Positions 30,144 through 39,476 of a stretch of 64,000 nt of DNA are shown one piece after another. Source of the stretch: Terrirhizobium terrae (lineage in GTDB: Bacteria; Pseudomonadota; Alphaproteobacteria; Rhizobiales; Rhizobiaceae). Under the pieces are notes generated by a model, which saw nothing but the letters and a program-made list of their open reading frames with translations, was not told the origin of the DNA and did no database searches. The stretch is from NCBI RefSeq assembly GCF_030323265.1, contig NZ_CP104990.1, positions 372,001-436,000 of the forward strand, given 5' to 3'. The number at the start of each line of letters is the position of its first letter. The stretch's first letter is position 1. The position numbers and the translations under genes are program-made.

Positions 30144-31094
30144 ATGGATCGGGCGGCCATCAGTGTCCTGATAAATAACTACAACTACGGCCATTTTGTC
30201 GGTCGTGCGATTGATAGCGCCCTGAGCCAGGATGCCAAGGACGTCGAGATTATAGTGGTTGACGATGGGTCTAGCGACCATTCACCTGCTGTCCTGAAGA
30301 GCTACGGCGATCGGGTGAACGTTCTGTTCCAAAAGAACAAGGGGCAAGCTGCTGCGATAAATGCCGCCGTCCATTCGAGCACGGGAGACATACTTTGTTT
30401 TCTGGATGCGGATGACTGGTGGGCACCATCGAAACTTTCGGCGATAATAGCGAAGTTTCAGGCGGATGCTGGGGTCTCGCTAGCATATCATCGACTGCAA
30501 CCTGTGCTGTCTGACGGCTCGCCAGTGATGAAACCAATTCCTCGTAGCTTGTGCTCGGGAAATATTACACCAAGGCTTACCAAGTCCGCGGGATGGTGGC
30601 CCTTCCCCATGACATCCTCCCTCGCCGTCAGACGTAGCGCATGGGCTACCGCTGGCGATATTCCGGAGGATTTTCGTATCTCCGCGGATGCTTGGCTGGT
30701 GGGTATCTATCCGTTTCTTGGAAAAGTCGCAGCTCTGCCAGATCCTCTCGGGTTCTACCGTATCCATAACAATAATTGGTATCGGTCGACTGATGATACG
30801 GCCATGTTGAAAAAGCGAATGGCTCACTGGCGCGCTACGCTGGACGCAACAAACCGATTCCTGGTTATGCATAACCTCGCGAATGGGCTGCGGCTCGTCG
30901 ACCACCATCCCTATCAAGTGGCATCGGCTATGCTTGGTGGAGCGGATATGCTCACTCGCCTCAAACTCGGCATGAACGGGTTTAGTTTCCCCGGAGAACC
31001 TAACTTCCTGAGGCGAGTGCGTGACGCGTTGCGCACGGCACTCACGCTTCCTCGCTCTGGCGTAGGAACGGGCCTTGCGGAGAGCGAGCAATGA
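30144..31094 (+). CDS. Family 2 glycosyltransferase
   Basis: A 316-aa GT-A enzyme. It begins AISVLINNYNYGHFVGRAID and has VDDGSSDHS, then the nucleotide-sugar/metal motif LDADDWW at about residue 90. The C-terminal half has ISADAWLVGIYP and a basic tail. It should transfer a sugar from a nucleotide donor to the lipid-linked EPS repeat unit on the cytoplasmic face. First gene of a plus-strand operon of four, each overlapping the next by a few bases. The sugar and linkage cannot be predicted. Confidence 0.87.
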   Translation: MDRAAISVLINNYNYGHFVGRAIDSALSQDAKDVEIIVVDDGSSDHSPAVLKSYGDRVNVLFQKNKGQAAAINAAVHSSTGDILCFLDADDWWAPSKLSAIIAKFQADAGVSLAYHRLQPVLSDGSPVMKPIPRSLCSGNITPRLTKSAGWWPFPMTSSLAVRRSAWATAGDIPEDFRISADAWLVGIYPFLGKVAALPDPLGFYRIHNNNWYRSTDDTAMLKKRMAHWRATLDATNRFLVMHNLANGLRLVDHHPYQVASAMLGGADMLTRLKLGMNGFSFPGEPNFLRRVRDALRTALTLPRSGVGTGLAESEQ

Positions 31095-32191
31095 AGGCCT
31101 TGTTGCTTGTTTCCGAATTAGAAGACTATACGATTTCGTTCGCCGGCGGAGTTGCACGACACTTGGACGTCGTGCTCGGCGTACCGAGTCGCCGTTACGC
31201 ACACCTCGCGTCCTTCTTTGATCCGACGATCGATTTGCATCTCCTGGACTGGCCGCGGCATCGCTCACTCGCCAATCCATGGTTTTTGCATAACCTCACC
31301 CGGTTCATCCGGCAGGAGCGCCCCCAGATAATTCACCTTCTAAGTAATTCCACGCTCTGGCTAAACCTAGCTGTTCCATTCTGGCGTCCGATTCCGCTGG
31401 TGACAACCGTTCATGACGTGGAGACGCATCCCGGTGACGCCGACACCCGGACCTTGCCCAGCTGGGCGCCGGAGCTGATGGTCAGGCAGTCGGAACATCT
31501 AGTTGTGCACGGTGAAGGGCTAAAGCGCAGAGTTCTCGACAAGTACTCTAAATCACCCGACCGCGTTCACGTGCTTTCTCATCCGGCTATTCATCGCTAT
31601 GCCGATCTCGCCCGGCGACATAAAATGGTCAGGCGTCCGGAGGATGGCAGCCTGCGCGTTCTGCTCTTCGGACGAGTGTTCGCCTACAAGGGGCTGGAGC
31701 AACTTGTTCGTGCCGAAGCGATGCTGAGAGGGGCGCTTCCCAACCTCAAGGTGATCGTAGCAGGAAGAGGCGATGATCCATGGATATTCAAGCCCCTAAT
31801 GGGTGACGCTGGCCATTATGACATCCGCAATCGCTTTATCGAAGATGCCGAGGTGGCGCAGCTATTCCTGGATGCAGACATAGTCGTACTTCCTTACACT
31901 GAAGCATCCCAGAGTGGTGTTCTCAATCTCGCTGCAGCCTTCGGAAAGCCGGTAATCGTGACAGATGTCGGCGAATTGCGCGCGACTGTCCAGCCCAACG
32001 GTCTGGGATTGGTTGTTCCACCCGGGGACGCCGAACAACTGGCTCAAGCCATTCGCCTATTGGCTGAGAACCGTGATCTCGGACGCGATTTCGGCAACAG
32101 AGCTCTCGAATGGGCAACCGGGCCAAACTCACCTGAAACCGTCGGAGCGCAGGCTGCTGCAGTTTATAGAGAGGTAGTCGGAACATGCTGA
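31091..32191 (+). CDS. Family 4 glycosyltransferase (GT-B)
   Basis: A 366-aa retaining glycosyltransferase. The N-terminal domain is acceptor-binding (VTTVHDVETHPGDADTRTLP). The C-terminal domain carries VLLFGRVFAYKGLEQLVRAE, VIVAGRGDDPW and the EX7E-like donor site in LPYTEASQSGVLNLAAAFGK. It is joined to the upstream family 2 gene by an ATGA overlap and overlaps the next gene by 7 bp. Likely adds one residue of the EPS repeat. Confidence 0.88.
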   Translation: MKALLLVSELEDYTISFAGGVARHLDVVLGVPSRRYAHLASFFDPTIDLHLLDWPRHRSLANPWFLHNLTRFIRQERPQIIHLLSNSTLWLNLAVPFWRPIPLVTTVHDVETHPGDADTRTLPSWAPELMVRQSEHLVVHGEGLKRRVLDKYSKSPDRVHVLSHPAIHRYADLARRHKMVRRPEDGSLRVLLFGRVFAYKGLEQLVRAEAMLRGALPNLKVIVAGRGDDPWIFKPLMGDAGHYDIRNRFIEDAEVAQLFLDADIVVLPYTEASQSGVLNLAAAFGKPVIVTDVGELRATVQPNGLGLVVPPGDAEQLAQAIRLLAENRDLGRDFGNRALEWATGPNSPETVGAQAAAVYREVVGTC

Positions 32192-33325
32192 TGAAGACGC
32201 CGGACGAGGACAGTCGGATCGCAGCAGCAGGCATGGCCGCAGTTCGGCATTATGTGCCCGGGGGCGCGAGAATGGTGGAGGTATTGGTCGACTGGTTGGT
32301 TACATCGCCGATACCGCCAAGGTGTCGGGTGAAGAGCATATCGTCACCGACACAAGGGGAGCTCGGTGGTCTCCTGCCAAATCGCCTGCCCGACTGCTCG
32401 GGTCGATCTTGACCATGGCCGGGGATCGCCTTCTCGCTCCGATGCGCATTCACCACATTCATGTTGCAGGTCGAGGCAGTACGTCGCGAAAGCTCGTCTT
32501 GGCGAATGCTGCAAGATTGTTTGGTTGCGTTTATATACTACACTTGCACGACTATGATTATGCTGCTGATTTTTCAATGCGTTCACCGCGCCTACAGCGG
32601 CTTATCCGTCGCATGTTCCAACGCGCCAATCGCGTTATCGTACTAGGGCAGCGTGATCGTGTGACGCTCTCAACCTTGCTGGGCGTTGACGAGAGCCGCA
32701 TCGTTGTCGCTCGCAATTGCGTACCAGACCCCGGAGTAAGCTGTGGTCAGCGTGATACTATACCTCTGATAGTCTTCCTCGGCCGATTAAGCGAGCGCAA
32801 GGGGTTCCCGAACTCCTCCTCGCTCTTAGTCATCCGACGATGAAGAATATAGCATGGAAGGCCGTAATTGCAGGGGACGGCCCTGTGGACCACTATCGCA
32901 ATAAGATCATTGCGTTGGGCCTAGCGGATCGGGTTGAAATGCCCGGTTGGTTGGCTGAAAGCGAGACGCGCGCGCTCTGTGCTAGCGCAAGTATTCTCGT
33001 CCTTCCTTCACATGCGGAAGGCATGGCTATGGCGGTGGTCGAGGGGCTAGCTCATGGGTTGGCGGTAGTCACTACCCGCGTCGGGGCTCATGAAGAGGTC
33101 ATCACGGACGGGGAAACCGGGGTCTTCGTACCGGTTGGTAATGTGGATGCTTTGGCAGCCGCTTTGGCAGGATTGCTGGCGAATCCAGCCACCATGGTAC
33201 ATATTTCTGCCAGAGGGCGCGCTCATTATCTTAATTATTTCAGCATGAAAGCGTATATGCGCGCCTTGAATGAGCTCTACGAGGCCATCCTCACGCTACC
33301 TCAAGACGCCGGTGGTCGGTCATGA
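32185..33325 (+). pseudogene. Family 4 glycosyltransferase, two frameshifts
   Basis: A ~380-aa GT-B enzyme split into three frames. The first break is near 32279-32281: adding a G gives MVEGIGRLVGYIADTAKVSG. The second is in the GGGG run 32801-32804: adding a G gives SERKGVPELLLALSHPTMKN. Restored, the protein has IHHIHVAGRGSTSRK in the N-terminal domain, then VFLGRLSERKGVPELL, AVIAGDGPVDHYR and the donor-site motif VLPSHAEGMAMAVVEGLAHG. Either of the starts at 32185 or 32191 is possible. It is coupled to the Wzc-like gene by an ATGA overlap. Probably the last sugar-adding enzyme of this operon. Confidence 0.83.
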
Positions 33326-35502
33326 CCATCTCTACGTTCCCGCCAGACCGGCATCTGTCGCTTTCGTCAATGCATCACGAACCACGCTTTGAAGTAGAAG
33401 CCAAGTCGGATGAGTTCGATCTCGACTCATTCTGGCGCATTCTACGACGCCGGATTACCATGGTGGTGGTGATAGTTGCATTCCTCACTTCCGCTGCCCT
33501 TATAGCAATATGGGATATGAAGCCGATTTACCGTGCTGAATCCCGACTTATCATCCACAAGCCGCTGGCGACGACGCTCAGCGCAGAAGAGGCCGGTCGC
33601 AATGAACCACTAGATCTGAAGTCGGAAACGGAGCGCCTTCTATCTCGAAGCATCGCGGAACGTATAATCCATGACCTGCGCCTAGATGAGTTGATCGAAT
33701 TCAACCCGGCTTTACGCGGAACCTCGGTTATCGGTGAGGTTCGTAAGATTTTACGCGGTCTAGTGGATCGCCATAAGCGAGAAACAACGGAACAGAACAG
33801 CCTTGAGCTCATAATTCCGGAATACTACGCGGCTCTTCGTGTCTGGCGCGATGGGCTTGGCGATGTCATTCATATCGGATTCGAGGCAACCGATCCCCAA
33901 CTCGCTGCTGCTGCGCCGAACAAGCTCATCAGTGTCTATCTTGAAGAGCGCAACGAGAGCATTCGCCATCGTCTTGACGCCGCAGAAGTGTGGATAAGGC
34001 AGCGCATCGAAGAGCAGCAAAAAATCACCGACGCAGCTCGCCTCGCGAGTGATGCTTATCGAGAAGAGATGGGCGCATTATTGAGCCTAGAGGCCCCGGG
34101 AGAACAGCTTAAGTCTTTGGCGGAGCTTAACGAGCGGCAAGTCACAATCGCGCAAAACCGCGCAGATGTAGCAGCCGCGATTACCGTCCTTGAAAAGGCA
34201 GATGATGCGCCGGTTGCTTTAAACACCTTATCGCTTCCCGAAAATGTCCGTGAGGTGGCCGAGGAGTTTCGCGTGCAGCAGCGAGATCTGGACCGGCTTC
34301 TCGATACATACGACGACGGTGCTCAAGTTGTGATTGACCGGCGTGTGTCGATCGCTAAATCACGCGCCGCCCTAGGGCTTGCGGTTGAGCGATATCTACA
34401 GTCTCTTCGCGCGAGGCTTATCGCGCTTGACCAGGAATATGCCGCAGTACACTCTGACCTAGCGACTGCAGACGAGAAGCGCTCGCGCTCTGTGATTGCG
34501 CAGGCAGAGCTCGTTCGCTTTGAGCGGGCATTTGATAGGGAGCAGACAGCGCTTGACAAGCTGGAGGGTCAGAGGCGGAGCCTTGCAGGAGAAGCCATGT
34601 TGCCGGGGACCGAAGTGGAAGTACTGTCACCTGCCGCAGTCCCGATTGGGCCGCAGGGCCGCGGGCGGCTTTTCTATCTGGTGAGTGCTTTAATAGCATC
34701 TACCTCGCTTGCTATAACCGCCGCCTTTCTGGCCGAACTGATTGACAAGAAAATTAGGAGCTTCGACCAGCTGACTGGCATAACGCGAATAATACCCGCG
34801 GGCTACATTCCTCGCAAGAAGAGGAGAGGTCTCAGAAATCCGCTTGCTAGGAATAACGACGGGTTTGATGGCGCGATCCACGACTTGGCAAATTTTTTAA
34901 AGCAATCGAATGGCGGCTCGATGCCCGCCAGCATCGTCGTGACACCGACTCGTAGCGGAGATAGCGGCTCGCTTGTTGCCAGATCGCTGGCGATGGAACT
35001 GGTCTCCACTGGCTGCTCGGTTCTTCTCGTTGATGGTAACCTAGGTCGCGGAAACCTTGACGCATTCTTTAAGTCGGGGCTGAAGCGAGGACTGAATGAT
35101 TTCCTGAATGGACAGGCTGCGATTAGCGAGATTGTTCACCATGACCTTCAAAATGGCCTGGACTTTATTCCTTCAGGCAAGGTCAGCCCCAGCCTGCGCC
35201 CAACCATCACGGGTCTAGCAGAAATTATCGCCGTGGCGCGTGCACGGGGGCAGATTGCCGTCTTCACCAGCGCCCCCGCGTCTCACGCGCCGGAGGCCAC
35301 CAAGCTGTCAACACTGGTTGACAGAACTCTGATGATCGTTGATTGGGCGACAATAAACAGGCGCGCAGTTGAACTGAATCTAAGGCATCTGAGAGGCTCA
35401 CGCACCACTGAGATATTGGTTGCCATTAATGGCGTGGATGTAAAAAGAAACGCCCTATATAATTTTACGGATTCCGAATTTTCCTCCCGCGCTTATTCGT
35501 GA
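33322..35502 (+). CDS. Wzc/ExoP-like polysaccharide co-polymerase with degenerate kinase domain
   Basis: A 726-aa inner-membrane protein that should set EPS chain length with the Wzy-like polymerase. The N-terminal Wzz domain begins DLDSFWRILRRRITMVVVIV with the first membrane helix. A long periplasmic coiled coil (~200-430) follows, and a second helix (LFYLVSALIASTSLAITAAF) near 455-480. The cytoplasmic domain keeps the bacterial tyrosine-kinase fold (VLLVDGNLGRGNLDAFF, DFLNGQAAISEIV), but Walker A is TRSGDSGSLV (~543-552) with no lysine, the Walker B place reads AVFTSAPA with no aspartate, and the tail has no tyrosine cluster. ATP use and autophosphorylation are therefore unlikely. It is last in its operon. 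Confidence 0.87.
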   Translation: MTISTFPPDRHLSLSSMHHEPRFEVEAKSDEFDLDSFWRILRRRITMVVVIVAFLTSAALIAIWDMKPIYRAESRLIIHKPLATTLSAEEAGRNEPLDLKSETERLLSRSIAERIIHDLRLDELIEFNPALRGTSVIGEVRKILRGLVDRHKRETTEQNSLELIIPEYYAALRVWRDGLGDVIHIGFEATDPQLAAAAPNKLISVYLEERNESIRHRLDAAEVWIRQRIEEQQKITDAARLASDAYREEMGALLSLEAPGEQLKSLAELNERQVTIAQNRADVAAAITVLEKADDAPVALNTLSLPENVREVAEEFRVQQRDLDRLLDTYDDGAQVVIDRRVSIAKSRAALGLAVERYLQSLRARLIALDQEYAAVHSDLATADEKRSRSVIAQAELVRFERAFDREQTALDKLEGQRRSLAGEAMLPGTEVEVLSPAAVPIGPQGRGRLFYLVSALIASTSLAITAAFLAELIDKKIRSFDQLTGITRIIPAGYIPRKKRRGLRNPLARNNDGFDGAIHDLANFLKQSNGGSMPASIVVTPTRSGDSGSLVARSLAMELVSTGCSVLLVDGNLGRGNLDAFFKSGLKRGLNDFLNGQAAISEIVHHDLQNGLDFIPSGKVSPSLRPTITGLAEIIAVARARGQIAVFTSAPASHAPEATKLSTLVDRTLMIVDWATINRRAVELNLRHLRGSRTTEILVAINGVDVKRNALYNFTDSEFSSRAYS

Positions 35503-35880
35503 TCTTATCTGACTGCGATGTATTCTTGCGGTTGAATGAATCGCCTCCCCCTCGCCATCCCGAGCATGCCTTTTCCCAAGCGTGTCGCGATCGTTCGCAT
35601 GTCGTTGTCCAAAACCGACGCACACTTTTGCGCGACATGCTTTAGAGGCGACGGGTGAGGCTCGTGTTACAAGAGCGTATTTTGCATCCCGTAACCTCTA
35701 TCCGGCCTGTGAGCCAAACAGTTCGGCGCCTGATTGAAGAAATTCCCGGGAAGATGCTATCGCTTTTCGCCCCATTTGTCGCATTTGATCTAAAAAGTAT
35801 GACTTTTGGTGTGTCGCTCTCGACAGGATGGCTGCGCGCGCGTTATCGAAGAGCGCAATGATCTCGGGAGGAAATCTGGA
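35503..35880. other. Intergenic region, possible dispersed repeat
   Basis: No gene is supported. The stretch 35606-35645 (AAAACCGACGCACACTTTTG followed by CGCGACATGCTTTAG) resembles in style the dispersed intergenic sequences often seen in rhizobial genomes, but there is no second copy in this window to prove it. GGAGGAAA just before 35881 is the ribosome-binding site of dgoK. Confidence 0.4.
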
Positions 35881-36816
35881 ATGTCAAAGCCTGTGTCGGT
35901 CATCCTTGATTGGGGCACGAGTTCACTGCGCGCAGCGCTCGTGTCGGGAGCGGGCGAAACGCTTGACACGCGTGACACTATGAACGGCGGCATCCAATTC
36001 GTCCAAAATGGAGTCTTCGAAGCTGCCTTGAGTGATACAGTCGGTGAGTGGTTTTCCGCTTATGGCCCCCTCCCCGTATTCGCGAGCGGCATGATCACCA
36101 GTCGCAACGGTTGGGTGGAAGTCCCTTATGTCGACGCCCCGGCGGGTGTCGTCGAGCTTGCCGCCGGCACTAGACAGTTCACGCTCGTGAACGGCGCAAC
36201 AGTTACTTTCCTTCCCGGAATGCGTGATCCAGCCGCAAAGCCTTTCCCGGATGTTATGCGTGGTGAGGAAACTCAGATTGTGGGCTGCGGGCTGGATCGA
36301 GACCGAACGGTTGTCCTGCCCGGCACACACAGCAAATGGGCGCGCGTCAAGGACGGCCGCATCTGCGGCTTCCAAACCTTCGCGACGGGTGAAATCTTTG
36401 CATTGCTTACCAAACATTCCTTCATAGCGAGAGCTGTGGAGACGGCGCCTGGGACCGAGCCTATCTGGCCTGCTTTCGATCGCGGTGGCGAATTCGCCGC
36501 CAGTGATGCTAGTGCAGCCGATGCACTTTTGTCCGCGATCTTCAGCGCGCGAACCGGCGTGCTTGCCGGAATCTTGAAACCAGAAGACATCGGCGACTAT
36601 GTCTCCGGTCTGATTATCGGATCGGAATTCCGCCAAGCTCGCGCTGCTGGCTGGCTGGTGCCGGGCGAGGCGATCGCCATTGTCGGCAACAATATCCTGA
36701 ATAGCCGATACAGTCGTATAGCGCCGCTCTTCAACGTTGCTGTCGAGCCGAGCCCCGTTGATGCCGCTAAACGCGGCGTACAGTTCATTGCCAACCAATT
36801 GCAATTGATAACATAA
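35881..36816 (+). CDS. dgoK: 2-dehydro-3-deoxygalactonokinase
   Basis: A 311-aa sugar kinase of the DgoK family, converting 2-keto-3-deoxygalactonate to its 6-phosphate in the De Ley-Doudoroff route. It opens VILDWGTSSLRAALVSGAGE (phosphate-binding part of the family), and has ASGMITSRNGWVEVPYVDAP, LPGMRDP, MRGEETQIVG and LPGTHSKWARVKDG, all typical. I chose the ATG at 35881 because GGAGGAAA lies just upstream; the frame is open further but without similarity. It forms an operon with dgoA 11 bp downstream. The galactonate dehydratase, transporter and regulator usually found with these genes are not in the window. Confidence 0.93.
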   Translation: MSKPVSVILDWGTSSLRAALVSGAGETLDTRDTMNGGIQFVQNGVFEAALSDTVGEWFSAYGPLPVFASGMITSRNGWVEVPYVDAPAGVVELAAGTRQFTLVNGATVTFLPGMRDPAAKPFPDVMRGEETQIVGCGLDRDRTVVLPGTHSKWARVKDGRICGFQTFATGEIFALLTKHSFIARAVETAPGTEPIWPAFDRGGEFAASDASAADALLSAIFSARTGVLAGILKPEDIGDYVSGLIIGSEFRQARAAGWLVPGEAIAIVGNNILNSRYSRIAPLFNVAVEPSPVDAAKRGVQFIANQLQLIT

Positions 36817-36827
36817 GGACTTTTCCC

Positions 36828-37454
36828 ATGAACTTTCATGAGGCCCTCAAGGAATGTAATCTGATCGCCATTCTTCGCGGTATCACGCCGGAGGAAGCAG
36901 AGCCTGTTGCTGAATCACTGATTGAGGCAGGTTGGCGTATCATCGAGGTACCGCTCAACTCGCCTGACCCTTTGAGAAGTATCGAAGCGCTACAGAAACG
37001 TTTTGGCGACAAGGCGCTTATCGGTGCTGGTACTGTCCTGACACCGGCCCAAGTCGCCGATGTCGCGGCAACCGGTGCCAATGTTATCATTTCGCCCAAC
37101 GCGGATCTTTCGGTCATTGAGGCGAGTGTTGCCAGAGGGATGGTCAGTCTTCCGGGCGTTGCCACACCCACCGAGGCTTTCGCCGCGATCGGTGCTGGCG
37201 CCACTGGTGTGAAAGCATTCCCGGCTGAGGCTATTCCGCCGGTCGTGATCAAGGCATGGAAGGCTGTGCTACCCAGAGAGATCCCGGTGCTTGCAGTTGG
37301 CGGCGTTACTCCAGAAAACATGAGAGCTTTTACGGAGGCTGGCGCTGCCGGCTTCGGCATCGGCGGATCAATCTACAAGCCGAAATCAGACGTCTCGACC
37401 GTATCTTTGAAAGCGCAGCAGTTTATTGAAGCGATGCGCGCAAATCGGATGTAA
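36828..37454 (+). CDS. dgoA: 2-dehydro-3-deoxy-6-phosphogalactonate aldolase
   Basis: A 208-aa class I aldolase of the KDPG/KDPGal family, which splits 2-keto-3-deoxy-6-phosphogalactonate into pyruvate and glyceraldehyde 3-phosphate. It has ILRGITPEEAEPVAESLIEA, EVPLNSPDP, IGAGTVLTPAQV, ISPN and TGVKAFPAEA, whose lysine forms the Schiff base. The LRGITPxEA opening with PLNSP rather than the VTLRT of KDPG aldolase supports the galactonate type. It follows dgoK by 11 bp and completes the two-step pathway from 2-keto-3-deoxygalactonate. Confidence 0.93.
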   Translation: MNFHEALKECNLIAILRGITPEEAEPVAESLIEAGWRIIEVPLNSPDPLRSIEALQKRFGDKALIGAGTVLTPAQVADVAATGANVIISPNADLSVIEASVARGMVSLPGVATPTEAFAAIGAGATGVKAFPAEAIPPVVIKAWKAVLPREIPVLAVGGVTPENMRAFTEAGAAGFGIGGSIYKPKSDVSTVSLKAQQFIEAMRANRM

Positions 37455-37729
37455 CCGAATCGGCTTCAGACCGCCGCCCCATGGACGTCGTAGAGTCTGT
37501 GGGGCGAGATGGTAAAGGTGCTTGATTCGTCGGATACCCTAGGTGGGAAACATGCAATCAAGCGATCTCGAGCGTTGCGGTAGCGAAATACCCACTGTGA
37601 GTGCTTATCCACTGGAAGATGTGACATTGCTGCATCGCAACCTTATCTGATTGTGAGTTACAAATTATTCATTTGACGATGGCGCAGGGCGGTTCCTACC
37701 GTTTGTCTTAGCCGCCATGATGTCGGTTA

Positions 37730-37767
37730 GAGGTCCGCAGCCGGGTGCACACGGCTCTGCGGGCCTC
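37730..37767. terminator. Strong hairpin downstream of dgoKA, possible terminator
   Basis: GAGGTCCGCAG (37730-37740) pairs with CTGCGGGCCTC (37757-37767) over eleven positions with one G-U wobble. Further pairing is possible inside the loop (CCG with CGG, GTG with CAC). There is no T-tract, only GCTTAGG, so termination is uncertain. It lies about 280 bp after the dgoA stop and could alternatively protect the transcript end or be part of a decayed element. Confidence 0.4.
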
Positions 37768-38316
37768 GCTTAGGAAACAAGAAAGCCAAATTCCGACAGG
37801 GGACATGCCGCCGCTACAGTGCCCTATTTGGATATGGGGGCTAGCGGACGCATAGTCAGGCGTGAGGATGGCAGTTCTCCGGAGACACGAAATATTCTAG
37901 CCGTTGGTTTACAGGCTGGAGGCAAGACCTCGCTGTGACCCACGTTAGCTGCGATCACGACCGAACATATCTTCCATGTATGCTGGGTTATCTCTCATCT
38001 ACGGCTGCGGTCCCTGCATTGTGAAGTGTCGATAAGACTGGCGCCACCTTCGACACAGGTATTCGAACAGGGGTTTGATCCCCCAGCCACGCTTGGTGAC
38101 TTGCGGCGTTTAAGGTGAGCAGGACAACGTTTGTTTATTCGCATCCCTATCCTATCGGCGCGCAGAGCGCTGGGCCTCCCTGTATTGGATGCCGGATCGG
38201 ATAGCATTCAAATAGCTTTATCCCGATCGCGGACTTGCGGCGAGATCGAGGTTTTTGACCGCTCAATGTGGCGCGATGCTTATTCGCCGAAGCATCTTTC
38301 TGTGGCTCGCCTCCCT

Positions 38317-38332
38317 GTTGACAGCTGTCAAC
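38317..38332. other. 16-bp palindrome matching the RepB/parS consensus of repABC replicons
   Basis: GTTGACAGCTGTCAAC is a perfect palindrome. It fits GTTNNNNGCNNNNAAC, the consensus I know for RepB-binding centromere-like sites of repABC plasmids and chromids of Rhizobiales. It lies in non-coding DNA, and a second copy with one changed base is 1.1 kb to the right. No rep or par gene is in the window, so the assignment rests on the motif alone. A regulator's operator is the alternative. Confidence 0.45.
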
Positions 38333-39460
38333 CGACTCTCGGATGGATGTCGGGTAACCAGGACGACTTAGACCATCACGCGCAAACCGCAAATCTTCCA
38401 CCGCTTTTCAGCCAATCCTTTGATCGCAATTGTCGCCCTCCTTCCAGCCCCGCGCACCCTGTTGCTCGGCGGTAGGAAAGCTGGCAGTCGTCCCATGTGG
38501 CGCACGCATAATGATACGGTGGTCATGATCTCTGGAGGTCATGGTATTGGTTGAGACAGTTTGACCTGATCCAGGCTTACAGCCCCGGGCACGATGATTG
38601 CTAGTGCGCAGCGGGAAGGGGCGTCCGTTCGGGATGTAAGGCTGTTCAGAACTAGCGGAAAGAGCTGCGGCGCCTCCCTCGGCAACACAGACGATCTCCA
38701 GCAGTCTTATCTCCGGTGATCGAGATGAGACCTTAGCAAGAAGAGACTTATCGTGCTCGCGCGCATTACTGGAGAATGGTCTGCGATGACAGCGGGGCGC
38801 GCAACCTTAGTGTTATGCAATCGAGCGTGGCGGACCTATGAGGCATCATTGTCAAGCACGGGGAAGGGCGCCAGCCAATCAGGATTTGGTCGACGAGATA
38901 AATACCATCATCAACGGTATGCTTTATCGCGGATGTCCGCGGTTCGTAATCCCGCGCGTTAACGCCAGCAGCACCGCTATCGTCCAATACAAAGGGCGCC
39001 TATCGTTTTATGAAGGCCGCACCGTTCCGGTATGCCGACACTCATTGGTGCCATGGCTGCGTAGCCGTCGCCAACTCGGTAGACCTGGTGCTGTGGGTCT
39101 CGCCACCAAACTTCTCCCGATAGTGTGCGGGCGTGGACTAGTGTGTAGAACCGTGGCCTATCAAAACTTGAGAGCAGGCGAGTGGTCGGGGCGAAAGAAA
39201 CTCGTCTATCATTCCCATGCGTCTAGTCGCGGCGGGTCATGGCCCAAACGGCGTTCTCAAAACTCAACGATGCTAACTCGAGCTGCGAGAACTCTCGGCA
39301 TCACCAAACCATCTGACCCAAATTTATTCTTTACGTCGCAAGATCCGAATTTCTTTAGGGTAGCGGTTTATCGGTAGATCAGGTGGCTACGCTTAGAGGC
39401 AGGCAGGAGAAAAATGCAGTGTGGAAGCCGCGTGACCGGCTGTAAAGATAAGCGAAGGCG

Positions 39461-39476
39461 GTTGACAGCCGTCAAC
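39461..39476. other. Second parS-like 16-mer
   Basis: GTTGACAGCCGTCAAC differs from the 38317 palindrome at one position and still fits GTTNNNNGCNNNNAAC. Both lie in the gene-poor stretch. Two near-identical 16-mers in about 1.1 kb of non-coding DNA suggest a specific protein-binding function, in line with multiple parS sites, though this is not proved. Confidence 0.42.

Noticed and set aside
35305..35324. CTGTCAAC and GTTGACAG as an inverted pair, the same half-sites as the parS-like palindromes
   Set aside because: The half-sites face the other way with a 4-base gap, do not fit the GTTNNNNGCNNNNAAC consensus, and lie inside the Wzc-like coding sequence.
38021..38110. tRNA-like string (TTCGAACAGGGGTTTGATCC)
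   Set aside because: It does not fold into a cloverleaf, and acceptor and anticodon stems are absent.
38838..39377. Possible IS5-type transposase remnant
   Set aside because: Only one short stretch (EINTIINGMLYRGCP) is suggestive; no inverted ends or catalytic motif were found, so I do not list it as an element.
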